Shown: positions 24,701 to 34,596 of the stretch, in pieces | Layout: each line of letters begins with the position of its first letter | Numbering within the stretch: position 1 is the first letter of the stretch | Made by a program: the position numbers and the translations under genes | Notes under the pieces: generated by a model | Database searches by the model: none | What the model saw: the letters and a program-made list of their open reading frames with translations, nothing else | What the model was told of the DNA's origin: nothing | Source of the DNA: Takakia lepidozioides | Lineage: Eukaryota; Streptophyta; Takakiopsida; Takakiales; Takakiaceae | Assembly: GCA_030704615.1 (NCBI GenBank) | Contig: CM060732.1 | Span: 63,531,053 to 63,595,052, forward strand | Length of the DNA stretch: 64,000 bases | Direction: 5' to 3'

Positions 24701-26564
24701 AGCCGCCGGTTGCTAGTGAAGCAATTGTGCACTTGAGAAAGTCAGTTTTGACACCCTTTGACTAAAAAAGAAATGTACACCAGCACAGCAAAGGTCCCTA
24801 GCCCTCACTGTCCAGAATCTGAAGCAGCAGAAAGCATGGGGCTCTTTGAGGAATCAACAGATAGGAAAGAGGGTTTACCTGCTGGGCATAGCTTTGTTGT
24901 GCATATGCCTGCTGAGAGTAAGCTTGTTGACTATATGCTGCACTTGCTGCAGAGGGTGGGGCAACTGCTTGCTGGCCAGAATATGAGCTTGAAGAGTAAG
25001 AATACTGGGCTACTCCTTGCTGCCAATATATAAGACAGAAGTGTGTCAGTCCTGCAATGAAACAAGTCCAACAACTAACCATAAACCTACAAGCAGGATA
25101 CTCCAAATTGATGAGGCATTTGTTTAGTTTTTCTGTTTTGTAGTTAGATGTTGTTGCACTGCCTCTTACTTGTCTCCTTCGCCCTGGCCACACTGTATAG
25201 AAAGCTTGTGCCTGGGAAATCCTGCCACTATGGCTGCTACACCGATAGGTCATTTAGGACCAACATGTGCATACCGCAACAAGTAATTCGCAGTCCGCTT
25301 CCAATGGGTCCTTACAAGAGGCATAGCGACTAGTGACAACTGGTGACTAGACAAAAACTTGCATTCAGTAGCACGAAACTGTCTATGCACTTATACACTC
25401 ACATATCACCTGTTCCAAAATCCCAGACATTGCAAGCATTAGGGGGCAGCCAGTAGAGGACAAATTCACCTTCAAGCATCTTCAAGAGAGATAAAAAGAA
25501 CCCCAGTAAAACCCGCCAAGTTCAACTTTGATTGACGACATTACTAACCACTGAAAATAAACCATTCTGCTCATGAATGATTCGATCACAAAATCGTAAC
25601 AAATTGGACATAGTTACATTACAAATAGCAGGCAATATGTGATTCTATCCTGATTGAGGACAAAGCTAGTCTTGCAGAACTCTGCAGCCATCATGGGGGC
25701 AATGGCCCTTACGCAGGTAAGCAACATTTGCCAAATACGTCCCTCCCTCCCCTCCCCATACCCATTAAGCTGGTTGCAAAGACCCCAGTCTAAAGCCTCC
25801 CCATTACTGGGCTTGAACCATATTCGTGAGTGCAACCCTGGGTTTCTGTCAAGGCAGGACGTGCATGTCCAATCTTTGGTGGTGTCACATCCCATCATTT
25901 GTGGGTCGTATCAGCTGAGGAAAGAGACAAACGGACAGCAGGCTTCCAGGAGAAGCGGGGTTTAAGTTTTAATATTTACAATAGAAGGTTATTCTTTGCT
26001 GCGTGGTATCTCAAGTACATTTTGCAGTTGAGCATGTGATGAAAATGACTTCTATGCTTCAATGCGAGTGGAGCTTGCATGCGCATGAGGCTTTCACCCT
26101 TGTAAATTGATGTAGTGTGGCCAATACTCTTGTCATGAGGGTTTTGTCTTATGCGTGCATTCCTTCTACAATCCCTAGCCCTTCTTTTGTACTCGCACTT
26201 AAAAACCATAGTCATGTTCGAGAGTTCAAAGTTGATATAAGCATTACTACGGATAACTATGTAGAATCATTTCATCGGCCTGGTTGCAGGTCTAGGAATT
26301 ACCAAACAATGTTCCAGAACCTCACCCAGATTCACATCCTCCAACACAAAATCATCACTCCTGACCTGCTTAAAAGAGACATCAAAATCCCGCATTTACC
26401 AAGCGAGCAATCCCAAGAAGCCACCAGCAGGGAGATGATTTTCATGACGAGCTTCAAAAATCTCTAGAGAAAGACCAACAAGGGGCTACCTGCTGCTGAA
26501 CATGAGATAACGCTGGCTGCTGTGTCTGATGAGCCGCCGCCCTCGACAAGCTCCACTGGTCCAT
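12704..26564 (-). CDS. CCAR1-like nuclear transcription/splicing regulator (23 exons, 1256 aa)
   Basis: Plant homologue of animal CCAR1/CCAR2, nuclear coactivators tied to transcription and splicing. Coding exons, 5' to 3': 26564-26490, 25019-24879, 24712-24419, 23995-23501, 22916-22893, 22379-22288, 21960-21719, 21363-20880, 20310-20202, 19883-19828, 19085-18923, 18213-17996, 17643-17580, 17266-17099, 16596-16557, 16170-15932, 15495-15421, 15075-15001, 14689-14255, 14062-14000, 13648-13607, 13285-13223, 12817-12704. All junctions are GT-AG and the phases agree. Residues 1-450 are Gln/Tyr/Ser/Gly-rich and prion-like; 455-615 are Arg/Asp/Ser-rich. Family blocks follow: VVEAERDYLSICKRYSKLY (~638), ISFEHEAVDIEDE (~670), WNAK plus MLMSGLTDEAFAEFLSEK (LAIKA/DBC1-type, ~722-800), REITVMFLPHLADCVPS (~830), DGLLDYDEED and LFAELFQELLQFKMG (~975-1010), a Lys/Arg cluster (~1040), and a C-terminal EF-hand-like segment (AYRYFDKN, EDLRRLFHSLGKFLSHRN, ~1185-1219). 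I see no S1-like or SAP domain. Start MDQWSLSR was chosen by frame continuity. Confidence 0.88.
14843..14863. repeat. Simple repeat (GACA)n
   Basis: About five GACA units lie in an intron of the CCAR1-like gene. Confidence 0.9.
19139..19154. repeat. Poly-G run in an intron, next to an acceptor
   Basis: An uninterrupted G run on the plus strand reads as poly-C on the gene strand. It lies about 55 bp upstream of the splice acceptor of the exon at 19,085 and could act as part of its pyrimidine tract or simply be length-variable filler. Confidence 0.8.
22806..22853 (-). repeat. SINE family 1 copy inside a CCAR1-like intron
   Basis: Read on the minus strand it contains TGTGCATAACCTG, GATCCTGGGTTCAATCCTTC and AACATGT, nearly the same as 295-336 at the left end of the window. 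It sits between the 24-nt exon (22,893-22,916) and the exon at 22,379. Confidence 0.6.
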
Positions 26565-27060
26565 CTCAGACACGCTCTCTTTCTTCCCCCGGTCACTCAC
26601 TGGCTACACATCATCCTCCTCCACCTCCCTACCACTATCTGTTCCTCACGGCAGTTCCTCGTTCACAAACACGGAACAACTTGCCACCATCTGCTCCACC
26701 CTCCCTCTCCTCTCCACGCACCTCCTCAAATCCTTGCCACATCCACACATAACACTCTCGCTTTGCCCTAGGGTTTGTCGGCAACCACTGTTACCATCTT
26801 TCCGTCCGCCCTATGTGGGGATGAATGTACAGTCGATCGATCAACTGTAAACGCCACACGAGCCAGCGGGCAGCCACAAAGAGCCAGCGGGCAGAGGGGA
26901 GAAACGCCCTGCCTTCTTCTCCTGCTGATCGCAGGAGAAGAAGAGGCGTTACATGATGCAGAAATTAAACGGGCCAGTCTGTGGAGAAACGGGGATCCAG
27001 CTTCGGAATGCGGGGCTCGAGCTCGAGACCCTGGCCATTCAGGGCTATGAAAGTTCCCCG
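26565..27060. promoter_or_regulatory. 5' flank of the CCAR1-like gene, shared with the plus-strand unit
   Basis: The stretch lies between the CCAR1-like start (26,564, minus) and the plus-strand upstream block at 27,061. It is rich in CT/CA tracts on the plus strand (26,600-26,760), as often seen in plant 5' leaders. No TATA box could be fixed. A divergent-promoter role is inferred from position only. Confidence 0.35.
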
Positions 27061-27547
27061 CATGCAGGGGAGCTGAAGAAAGGTATGGGAAATTGTACTT
27101 AGGTGGTTTTTGAGAGAGGGAGAGAGAGGTCAATTTGGATTATAGCTTCACGTTCGAACTTCGAACTGGGTGAACTGGATGATTTGTGTCGCAAGGAATG
27201 CATATTCTCATGCACCATTTTTTGTTTATCGGTAAGTCCACTGTCAGATACCTTTTAAGTACTGTATTGTTAGCTCTAGTTTGGGAGGCAACAACTGCAG
27301 GTTGTGCATGCAGGGGAACTGAAGAAAGGTATGGGGAATGGTTTTTGAGGGAGGGAGAGAGAGGTCAATTTTGATTATAGCTTCACGTTCGAACTTCGAA
27401 CTGGGTGAACTGGATGATTTGTGTAGCAAGGAATGCATATTCTCCAACCCATCTGCACCATTTTGTGTTTATCTGTTAGTTCAATGTCAGATGCCTGTTA
27501 AGTAGTGTATTGTTATCTGTAATTTGGGAGGCAACAACTGCAGGTTT
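27061..27547. repeat. Tandem duplication, 246-bp unit, two copies
   Basis: Copy 1 (27,061-27,303) and copy 2 (27,307-27,547) both start CATGCAGGGGA and end GGCAACAACTGCAGGTT, and are very similar throughout. Each holds a GAGAGAG tract and the self-complementary GTTCGAACTTCGAAC. The end GCAACAACTGCAG resembles a splice acceptor, so the duplication may have doubled an untranslated exon or promoter of the plus-strand unit. Confidence 0.9.
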
Positions 27548-27708
27548 CTTGTCGACGATGTGAAGGCTGCCATTGAGGTCTCAGTAAGGACCAGGGGCCA
27601 GGTCAATTAGGTGCTGGGTGAATGTCTGTTGAAGCACTACTTTTCTGAATAGAGACTGTGGGAATCGGAAGCTGGGAGGAGTTTTCATGGTCTTGCAGTT
27701 GCACGCAG

Positions 27709-28379
27709 GTCAAGCGATGGGCGTAGAACGCCTCTGGCAGGAGTGCTTCACAGATTCTTCACAGTGGTGGGACAACAGGTTCAAAAAGGTGAGTCTATAT
27801 AGCATCTGAAAAGGTGTCTCGAGGGATTTGTGACTTGATTTTGGGACTGAATTGTATCTCCGTGCCTGTTGCTACTGCTTTACCAATTGGAAAAGATATT
27901 GATGCTCACTCTGAATCACACTGCCTGCATGTGTTCATCTGCAGCGTAATTGATGACAATATTTTCTTGGTTGCAAAAATGCGGAAACAGCGTTCCTTAT
28001 GTGGTTTCAGTAGGTTGCTTCTTTCATATTAGTGGGAAGATCCTTGGAGATTTTGGTAGTTTTTACCTAGTCTGGGCAAGGCTGTGCTTTGAAGCTGTGT
28101 CTGTTCAGTTGTCCACTGGTGGTTTCACAGAAAAGCCCAAGTTCACCGCGCACAAACAAGGTCCTTTGGGTTGAGTCAGACCATCCTGGGGTGAATGCAC
28201 AGCTAGCAGCCATGAGACAAGGTCGAGCACAATTTGTTGAAGGTTCTAATGTCGATGGACACCATGGAGCTGACAGGTATTATTTTGATAATGAAGAATT
28301 TCAATGCAAACAACAGAATGCTGGGAGCATGTTGAAACATGTTGGTAGGTTTGATGAGTCTCTTCACGGACAAAGATAA
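27709..28379 (+). pseudogene. OSB-like (organellar ssDNA-binding protein) fragment, two exons
   Basis: OSB proteins bind single-stranded DNA in plant mitochondria and plastids and carry C-terminal PDF motifs. Exon 27,709-27,788 encodes MGVERLWQECFTDSSQWWDN, then RFKK, matching the start of that motif (LWQ-x-FF-x9-WWDNR). It ends at a good donor (AAG|GTGAGT). After an acceptor (TTTCACAG) exon 28,131-28,379 continues in frame with KSPSSPRTNKVLWVESDHPG and VNAQLAAMRQGRAQF, then ends at TAA. The central Pro-Asp-Phe-Lys-His-Lys core is missing and shortened. The OB-fold that should precede it was not found, although VDDVKAAIEVSVRTRGQ at 27,550-27,610 might be a relic. It is probably a pseudogene or a 3' fragment; a 5' exon donor to the PPR frame downstream cannot be excluded. 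Confidence 0.5.
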
Positions 28380-28508
28380 CTCGGAGTCATGAGAGTAACT
28401 ACAATAAATATTAATACTTAGGAAGGCCTGTCCTCGACATTTGTAGGTGTCGAGTATGGTCTGCTAGTTGAGAATCAGGTTGGTGACTAAGAGATTGAGC
28501 CCTGCAGG

Positions 28509-31055
28509 GTGCCAGGGTTGAGTCAGACGGAATCTTTTGTTGGACAGCAGACTGGCGGCAGGGTCAGCACCTCCACCATCACTACTACTTTAGAAAGAGG
28601 GCCAAGAAAGGGAGTCCACAAGAACTCTTCTGGCACTTGTGGGGACGTGAGGACACTATGTAAGGCAGGACGCCTGAAAGAGGCACTGTACATTTTAAAT
28701 CAACATCGCATTTGGGTAGACTCCAATACTTATGCCTCTGTTTTGAAGGAGTGCATCCGCATGAAAGGCCTAGCAGATGGAAAGGTAGTGCATGCCCACA
28801 TTATCCAAAGTGGATTCAAGCCAAACGTCCTTCTACTGAACATGCTTATCAACATGTACGCCAAGTGTGGGAGCATGGTGGATGCACGCCAAGTGTTCGA
28901 CAAAATGCCTGATCGAGATATGTTTACGTGGAATATAATGATAGCAGGATATGCCAAACATGGGTGTAGCAGGGATGCTTTTAAGATATATGAGCAAATG
29001 CATGGGGAAGGGCTGACACCTGACAAGATTACATTCGGTTGCTTGCTCAATGCATGCGCAAGGCTAGGAGCCCTGGAAAAAGGCAAACAGGTCCATGCTG
29101 ACATTATCAAATCTGGAATTGCACCAGATATCATTCTGGAGACTGCTCTTGCTGGCATGTATGTCAAATGTGGGAGCATGAAGGATGCGCATCAAGTGTT
29201 TGACAATATGTCTGAGCGAGATGTGGTCTCATGGAGTGCGATGATCGCAGGATATGCTCAGCATGGATGTGCTAATGAGGCTTTTGAGATCTATGAGCAA
29301 ATGCATCAGGCAGGAGTGATGCCCAACAGGGTCACATTTGTTTGCATTCTCAATGCGTGTGCAAGCCTAGGAGCCCTGGAAAAGGGCAAAGAGGTCCATA
29401 CTGACATCATCAAAGCTGGAATTCGTTCATATATTAATTTGGACAATACCCTCGTTGGCATGTATGCCAAATGCGGCAGCATGAAAGATGCACGTCAAGT
29501 GTTCGACAATATGGCACAACGAGATGTGATTTCTTGGAATGCCATGATCACAGGATACACTCAACATGGATATGGTGAGGAGGCTTTCAGTATCTATGAG
29601 CAAATGCAAGAAGATGGGGTGAAGCCTGATAACGTCACATTTAATTGCATTCTCAGTGCGTGTGCCGACCTGGGAGCCCTGGAAAAGGGTAAAGAGGTCC
29701 ATTCTGACGTCACGAAAAGTGGGATTGTTCCAGATATCATGTTGAAAAATACCCTTGTTGACATGTATGCTAAATGCGGTAGTGTGGAGGCTGCTCGTGA
29801 ATTGTTTGACAATATGGGCCAACGAAATGTGGTTTCATGGAACACAATGATCTCAGGATATGCTCAACATGGGTTTGGTGAAGAGGCTTTCAAGATCTAT
29901 GAGCAAATGGAACTGGAAGGGGTAATGGCTGACCGAGTCACATTTACTTGCATTCTTAATGCATGTGCCCACCTAGGAGCCCTGGATAAGGGCAAAGAGA
30001 TCCATGCAGATATTATCGAAGCTGGAATTGGGTCTTATATTAATTTGGAGACTGCCCTTGTCAACATGTATGCCAAGTGCGGGAGCTTGAAGGATGCACA
30101 TCAAGTGTTCAACAATATGACTGAACGAAGTGTGGTCTCATGGAGTGCATTAATTGCAGGGTATGCTCAGCATGGGTGTGGTATGGAGGCCGTGCAATTA
30201 TTTGATCAAATGCAACTTGAAGGCTTGAAGCCAAATGGTATCACCTTTATATCTCTTCTGTCTGCATGCAGCCATGGGGGCCTAGTGGATGAAGGCCGGC
30301 ATTACTTTGACACCATGACCCGAGATCATGATCTCACTCCTACAGTGGAGCATTTTGGCTGCCTGGTGGACCTTCTTGGCCGTGCAGGGCGATTAAGTGA
30401 GGCTGAAGACTTCATTGATAAATTGCCAATCACACCAAGTGCTGTGGTGTGGCGGGCCTTGCTTGGTGCCTGCAGAGTTCATGGCAATATGAAACTAGCA
30501 GAACGGATGGCCAAAAATATTCTCAGGAGTGATCCTCAGCATGCTGCAGCTTATGTCCTTCTATCAAACATGTATGCTGCAGCTGGCAGATGGGAGGACA
30601 AAGCAGAGGTGAGGAAAATGATGGACGAGAGAGGTGTCAAAAAGCTGGCAGGGCGCAGCTGCATTGAGGTGGACAACCAACTGCATACATTCCAAGTTGA
30701 TGACAGAATGCATCCAGAAATTGAGGGAGTCCATGCTGAGCTGAAGAGATTGTTTGAGCAGATGAAGGAGGCCGGGTATGTGCCTGACACCCGTTTCGTA
30801 TTGCATGATGTGGAGGATGAGCAAAAGAAATTTTCTCTTTGCCACCATAGTGAGAAGCTAGCTATTGCTTTTGGGCTCATCAGGATGGCTCCTGGAACAC
30901 CTATCCGCATCATCAAGAACCTCCGAGTGTGTGGTGACTGCCACACTGCCACCAAGTTCATCTCAAAGATTGCTGGGCGAGCGATTGTTGTACGAGATGC
31001 TTACCGCTTTCATCACTTCCAAGATGGAGTTTGTTCTTGTGGGGATTACTGGTGA
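28509..31055 (+). CDS. DYW-class PLS pentatricopeptide repeat protein (RNA-editing factor), 5' end missing
   Basis: DYW-PPR proteins bind a defined organellar RNA site and deaminate C to U. The frame is open from 28,491. There is no ATG before residue 85: the codon at 28,509 is GTG, and an acceptor-like CCCTGCAG ends at 28,507. The true start, with the transit peptide, must lie in an upstream exon. Residues ~50-610 are PPR units, several about 101 residues apart and nearly identical (GYAQHG, LNACASLGALEKGKEVH, MYAKCGSMKDA). E-type motifs follow (VEHFGCLVDLLGRAGRLSEA, ~610-665). The DYW deaminase spans ~713-848: zinc/active-site HSEKLA (~780), CGDC (~808), CSC and terminal DYW. The PG box reads LAGRSCIEV, where the family has P-G-x-S-W-I-E. 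No stop or frameshift interrupts the frame. Confidence 0.9.
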   Translation: MPGLSQTESFVGQQTGGRVSTSTITTTLERGPRKGVHKNSSGTCGDVRTLCKAGRLKEALYILNQHRIWVDSNTYASVLKECIRMKGLADGKVVHAHIIQSGFKPNVLLLNMLINMYAKCGSMVDARQVFDKMPDRDMFTWNIMIAGYAKHGCSRDAFKIYEQMHGEGLTPDKITFGCLLNACARLGALEKGKQVHADIIKSGIAPDIILETALAGMYVKCGSMKDAHQVFDNMSERDVVSWSAMIAGYAQHGCANEAFEIYEQMHQAGVMPNRVTFVCILNACASLGALEKGKEVHTDIIKAGIRSYINLDNTLVGMYAKCGSMKDARQVFDNMAQRDVISWNAMITGYTQHGYGEEAFSIYEQMQEDGVKPDNVTFNCILSACADLGALEKGKEVHSDVTKSGIVPDIMLKNTLVDMYAKCGSVEAARELFDNMGQRNVVSWNTMISGYAQHGFGEEAFKIYEQMELEGVMADRVTFTCILNACAHLGALDKGKEIHADIIEAGIGSYINLETALVNMYAKCGSLKDAHQVFNNMTERSVVSWSALIAGYAQHGCGMEAVQLFDQMQLEGLKPNGITFISLLSACSHGGLVDEGRHYFDTMTRDHDLTPTVEHFGCLVDLLGRAGRLSEAEDFIDKLPITPSAVVWRALLGACRVHGNMKLAERMAKNILRSDPQHAAAYVLLSNMYAAAGRWEDKAEVRKMMDERGVKKLAGRSCIEVDNQLHTFQVDDRMHPEIEGVHAELKRLFEQMKEAGYVPDTRFVLHDVEDEQKKFSLCHHSEKLAIAFGLIRMAPGTPIRIIKNLRVCGDCHTATKFISKIAGRAIVVRDAYRFHHFQDGVCSCGDYW

Positions 31056-31925
31056 AATATGCAAGACCACTTTTGATATGATGGTGGGAATGTCATAATG
31101 TTATAGTATGAGCAAAGTGTATATTGATCAAATGTCAGTGCTGCACTGGCCTTGAGCTGTCCATACCAATCATCACAAATCAAAGTATGATCATGGGACT
31201 GCAAGCCAGGGGATCACAGTAAAACCTTACTGCAGAGTTGACGAGGCAGTGCAGGGAGCAGAAACTCCAGGAGTGTTGGGGTTTGAAAGTCTTGCACCTA
31301 GTCCTGTATAGCCAAATTGATTTCTCTCCAGATTTCCTCTGGAGGTCCTAAGTTTTGAAGTCATAATCACTCACTGGACAGTGTTTAGTTTGTGGGTACT
31401 TGATTAGAATCAAAACCCCCTTACTTTGAAGTGCATACGCCAAGATAGAATGGTAGACCGTAGCCGATTCTCATTGTGTATTGAAACTGTCTAATAGCGT
31501 TTGCTTCTCTTAGGCTCGATGGATTCTAAGTTCTTCTTTGTTCTGTATACTTGTTTAGTAAGGGACTAAGAGAGAAGAGATATATGAACATGAAGGAAGG
31601 ATGACCTGAATAGCAGTTGCTTCCTCTTAGGAACAATGGAATATTTAAGGATGATTAAAATAAACTTTCTTCAAAAAACAATCAAGAGAAGCAGCCCCCC
31701 CCCCCCCCCCCTGACAACTTTTTTCAACAAAAAGGGCAGTGCCCCAGAACGCTAGTAGAAATTGTTGAAGGGAGAAAACTGAAAACCCTCCATAACACAA
31801 AAAGAGACACACACTAGAGGGGAAGCCCCTGGAGTCACTAGAAGGGATCACATGAGCGGATGTGTGGCAGTTCAGTGGAAGGAGTTGGTTTAGAATTTGA
31901 AGATTCCTAGGTACTTTGTATATGG
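31056..31925. other. 3' flank of the PPR gene
   Basis: This presumably holds the PPR 3' untranslated region. It contains a poly-C run at about 31,696-31,712. No other gene was seen. Confidence 0.5.
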
Positions 31926-32167
31926 TACATCATACAGAATAATTCGAAGAGTGCACTAAGTCCATTGACGTGGATGGCTTGGATTGAAAAAACATCAATG
32001 ACGCCGTTCTTGTCTGGCTGCCTTGTAATTTCTCTTGGAATTTGGGGCTTGCTGGATGTCGGTAGAGAGAAATGAAATGGTGCTTTATAACGTCCGCGGA
32101 AAGTTCGTAGAGCTTATGGGACAAAATGGAAGAAAACATGAGAGAGGAACAAATCCAGAAACCACAA

Positions 32168-32770
32168 TTAATGTTCTAGCGCTTGTCTAAGGGTGAAGGC
32201 CTCGTGTAGGTAGGCTGCCACGCATTTTTGATCCTCATAGTGAAAGACATCAGTGAGAGTTTGGGTTCCACTGAATAAACAGTGGAATCTCCCACGGATC
32301 TCGTAGTATAGAGGGCAGTAGAAGAAGAAGTGTTCTTCAGTTTCAATTTCCTTGCTACGCCCTATGCAAGCTGGACATAGGCGGTCCTCCCGTTGCAGGT
32401 TTTCCCATCTGCCAGTCTCTATCCGTAGGTTGTGGGAACCCCCCCTGAACCGCCCCAATGCCCTCAAGAGGGAAGGAGATAAGGGTGCTGAAAGGTAATT
32501 TGGTCTCAAGATTCTATCATTGCGGAGCACCAAGAATGTCTCTCGATAGAAGTGGAGCTTTGTCGTGAGATTGGGTAGCATCCAAGTTCTCTTGACATGT
32601 ACTTCCATAAGCTCTCTCCGAATGAGTCTGTTGCGGTCATGTCTGGATGTGATGTCCACCTCATCTGGGTTCATTGGTAATAGGAAAGCAGTAGAAAGTC
32701 CATTACGTTGAAATAAACTGTCCACTCGAGCATACCAGGAGTTCCTGAAACCTGCAGCTTTGAGCCTCAT
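32168..32770 (-). pseudogene. LINE C-terminal fragment with zinc-ribbon (zf-RVT type)
   Basis: An open stretch of 200 residues covers the end of the LINE polyprotein. The line RLCPACIGRSKEIETEEHFF has the Cys-x2-Cys and downstream His/Cys spacing of the zinc-binding domain that follows plant LINE reverse transcriptases. It is out of frame with the upstream stretch that ends near 32,767. Confidence 0.75.
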
Positions 32771-32888
32771 AGATGTTGTGAGGCCCTTGCCACTAGCCCT
32801 TTGGGTGGAAGGGCCTGCAATCTATGGAGAAAGATTGTAAGCCTAAAGAGGGCCTCGGATTGCAATGGTACACATGCGAACTCGGCAC

Positions 32889-33984
32889 CTAGGATCTGAG
32901 ATGGAGTTGTGCTCCTGGCGCCAAGCATTGCTTGGAGAAAAGATGACTGTAATGGTTCCAAATTCTTTTCCCCACCAGGAGACAGGGACACCAGGTGCCA
33001 GAACTCACAACCATAGATGGTAGCAGGGCTGACGACGGTGTCAAACAACCACTTTTTGGTGGGGGATGCCGCAGATGTATTTGCTTGCATTTGGCCTGAA
33101 GGCGGACGGAGGCCGCCTTACCTTTAGTCAACCTGTCCAAGGCAGTGGCTGCAAAGTGAAACTTGGGGGAGTGGATAACCAGACCTAGGTACCGGTATAA
33201 TTTCACAATCTCAATTTCCTGCTGGTTGAAGATGAATCTACGATCAGCCTGGCCATTGAAGACCATGATCTTGGTCTTGCTAAGATTGACCTGCATCTCA
33301 TAGTCTTTGCAGAACTGTTCCAAAATTTTGAGATGGCGTTGCAGAAAGAGGGGATTGTGCCAAAAGGGCAACATCATCAGCATAGAGGAGATCTGACTAG
33401 GTTGGTCCCCCATCCAATGGGACCCCAACCCCATGGTTTTTTTATATGTAATTCTCCAAGGCGTCAATGTAGATCCCGAACAGGGTAGGTAAAAGGGGGC
33501 CGCCCTGTTTGACTCCAATGTTGCTGTGGATCTCGATTGAGAACTCACCAGCGACGTTGACCATGCCAGTGACAATCTCATACATAGAAGAGATGGCACA
33601 AAGGATGTCTGAAGGGACTTCCACTCTATGGAGCCGTTGGAAGAGAAGGTCCCGAGGAACTGAATCAAAGGCTTTGTGAAAGTCCACGAAGCAAACATAG
33701 ACCATTCTTTTGTCACAACGTGCACTTTCCACCATAACCTGAAGAGTGAAGATGTGGTCAATAGTGGATCGGTTTCGACGGAAACCAGCCTGTCCCTCAG
33801 CACGAATGCGAGAGTACTCAGCCCAATCATCCAGTTCCATGGCCACTACTGCCCCAAACAGTTTAGCAAGTAATGAGGACACCATGATAGTACGATAGTT
33901 TGTCGGTGCGAGGCTGTCACCGCTCTTAAAAAGTGGGTGGATGATGCTCTTTGTCCACTCTGTTGGAAAGCCCCGTTGCACCAC
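32889..33984 (-). pseudogene. LINE reverse transcriptase, frameshifted
   Basis: Two overlapping open stretches cover the polymerase. The upstream one (33,984-33,442) has NYRTIMVSSLLAKLFGAVVA, AGFRRNRSTIDHIF, VDFHKAFDSVPRDL and GVKQGGPLLP. The downstream one (to 32,889) has NLSKTKIMVFNG and KLYRYLGLVIHSP, the thumb region. The catalytic YADD codons at 33,373-33,384 are intact but lie in a different frame from the flanking sequence, so at least one and probably two indels separate fingers/palm from thumb. Confidence 0.8.
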
Positions 33985-34596
33985 CTCATTGAAGAGGTTA
34001 GCTATAAAAGGGGCTAAAGTAGGTGCAGCTTGATGAATTCACTCTGAAGTCCTGAAATGTCCACCGCTATGCCATTTTGCAGCTTCTTGATTGCCTTACT
34101 GACATTGGCTGTAGTAAAGAGAGAGAAGTGAAGGGGTTTAGAGGTTATAGGAGAAGGAGTTTGGGTTGGGAAATGGTACAAAGACTGTGCATACTCATGC
34201 CAGACATGAATGTCAGTGATTGGGGGGGGATCTCTATGAGGTTTAAGGAGGGACCAAAAAGATCGAGGAGAAATCTGATTTTAGCAAGGAAAGAAGATTG
34301 CAACTTGATAGTGTAGGCTTGCTTTTTGGATCTAATGAGGGACTTATAGAGCTTAAGAGCAAGATTAGTGGACTCTGGAGAAGAATTGGTATCAAGTAGT
34401 AAAAATTTGATGCGACGTCTAGCAGTCTTGCATTCCTCATCATAAAATGGTGCGTAACGACGAGTGGAGAAGGGTGAGGAGGTAGATGGAAGGGTGACGG
34501 GAAAGGATCGTAGGGCTGAGTCCCAAAGGGCTTGAGTAAGATGTGTAGCCTTGTCGTTAGGAGATGATAGATGTAGAATGGAAGGGAGGGTTGACG

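Noticed and set aside
29427-29845. Minus-strand open stretches under the PPR gene
   Set aside because: They are shadows of the PPR coding strand with no family match.
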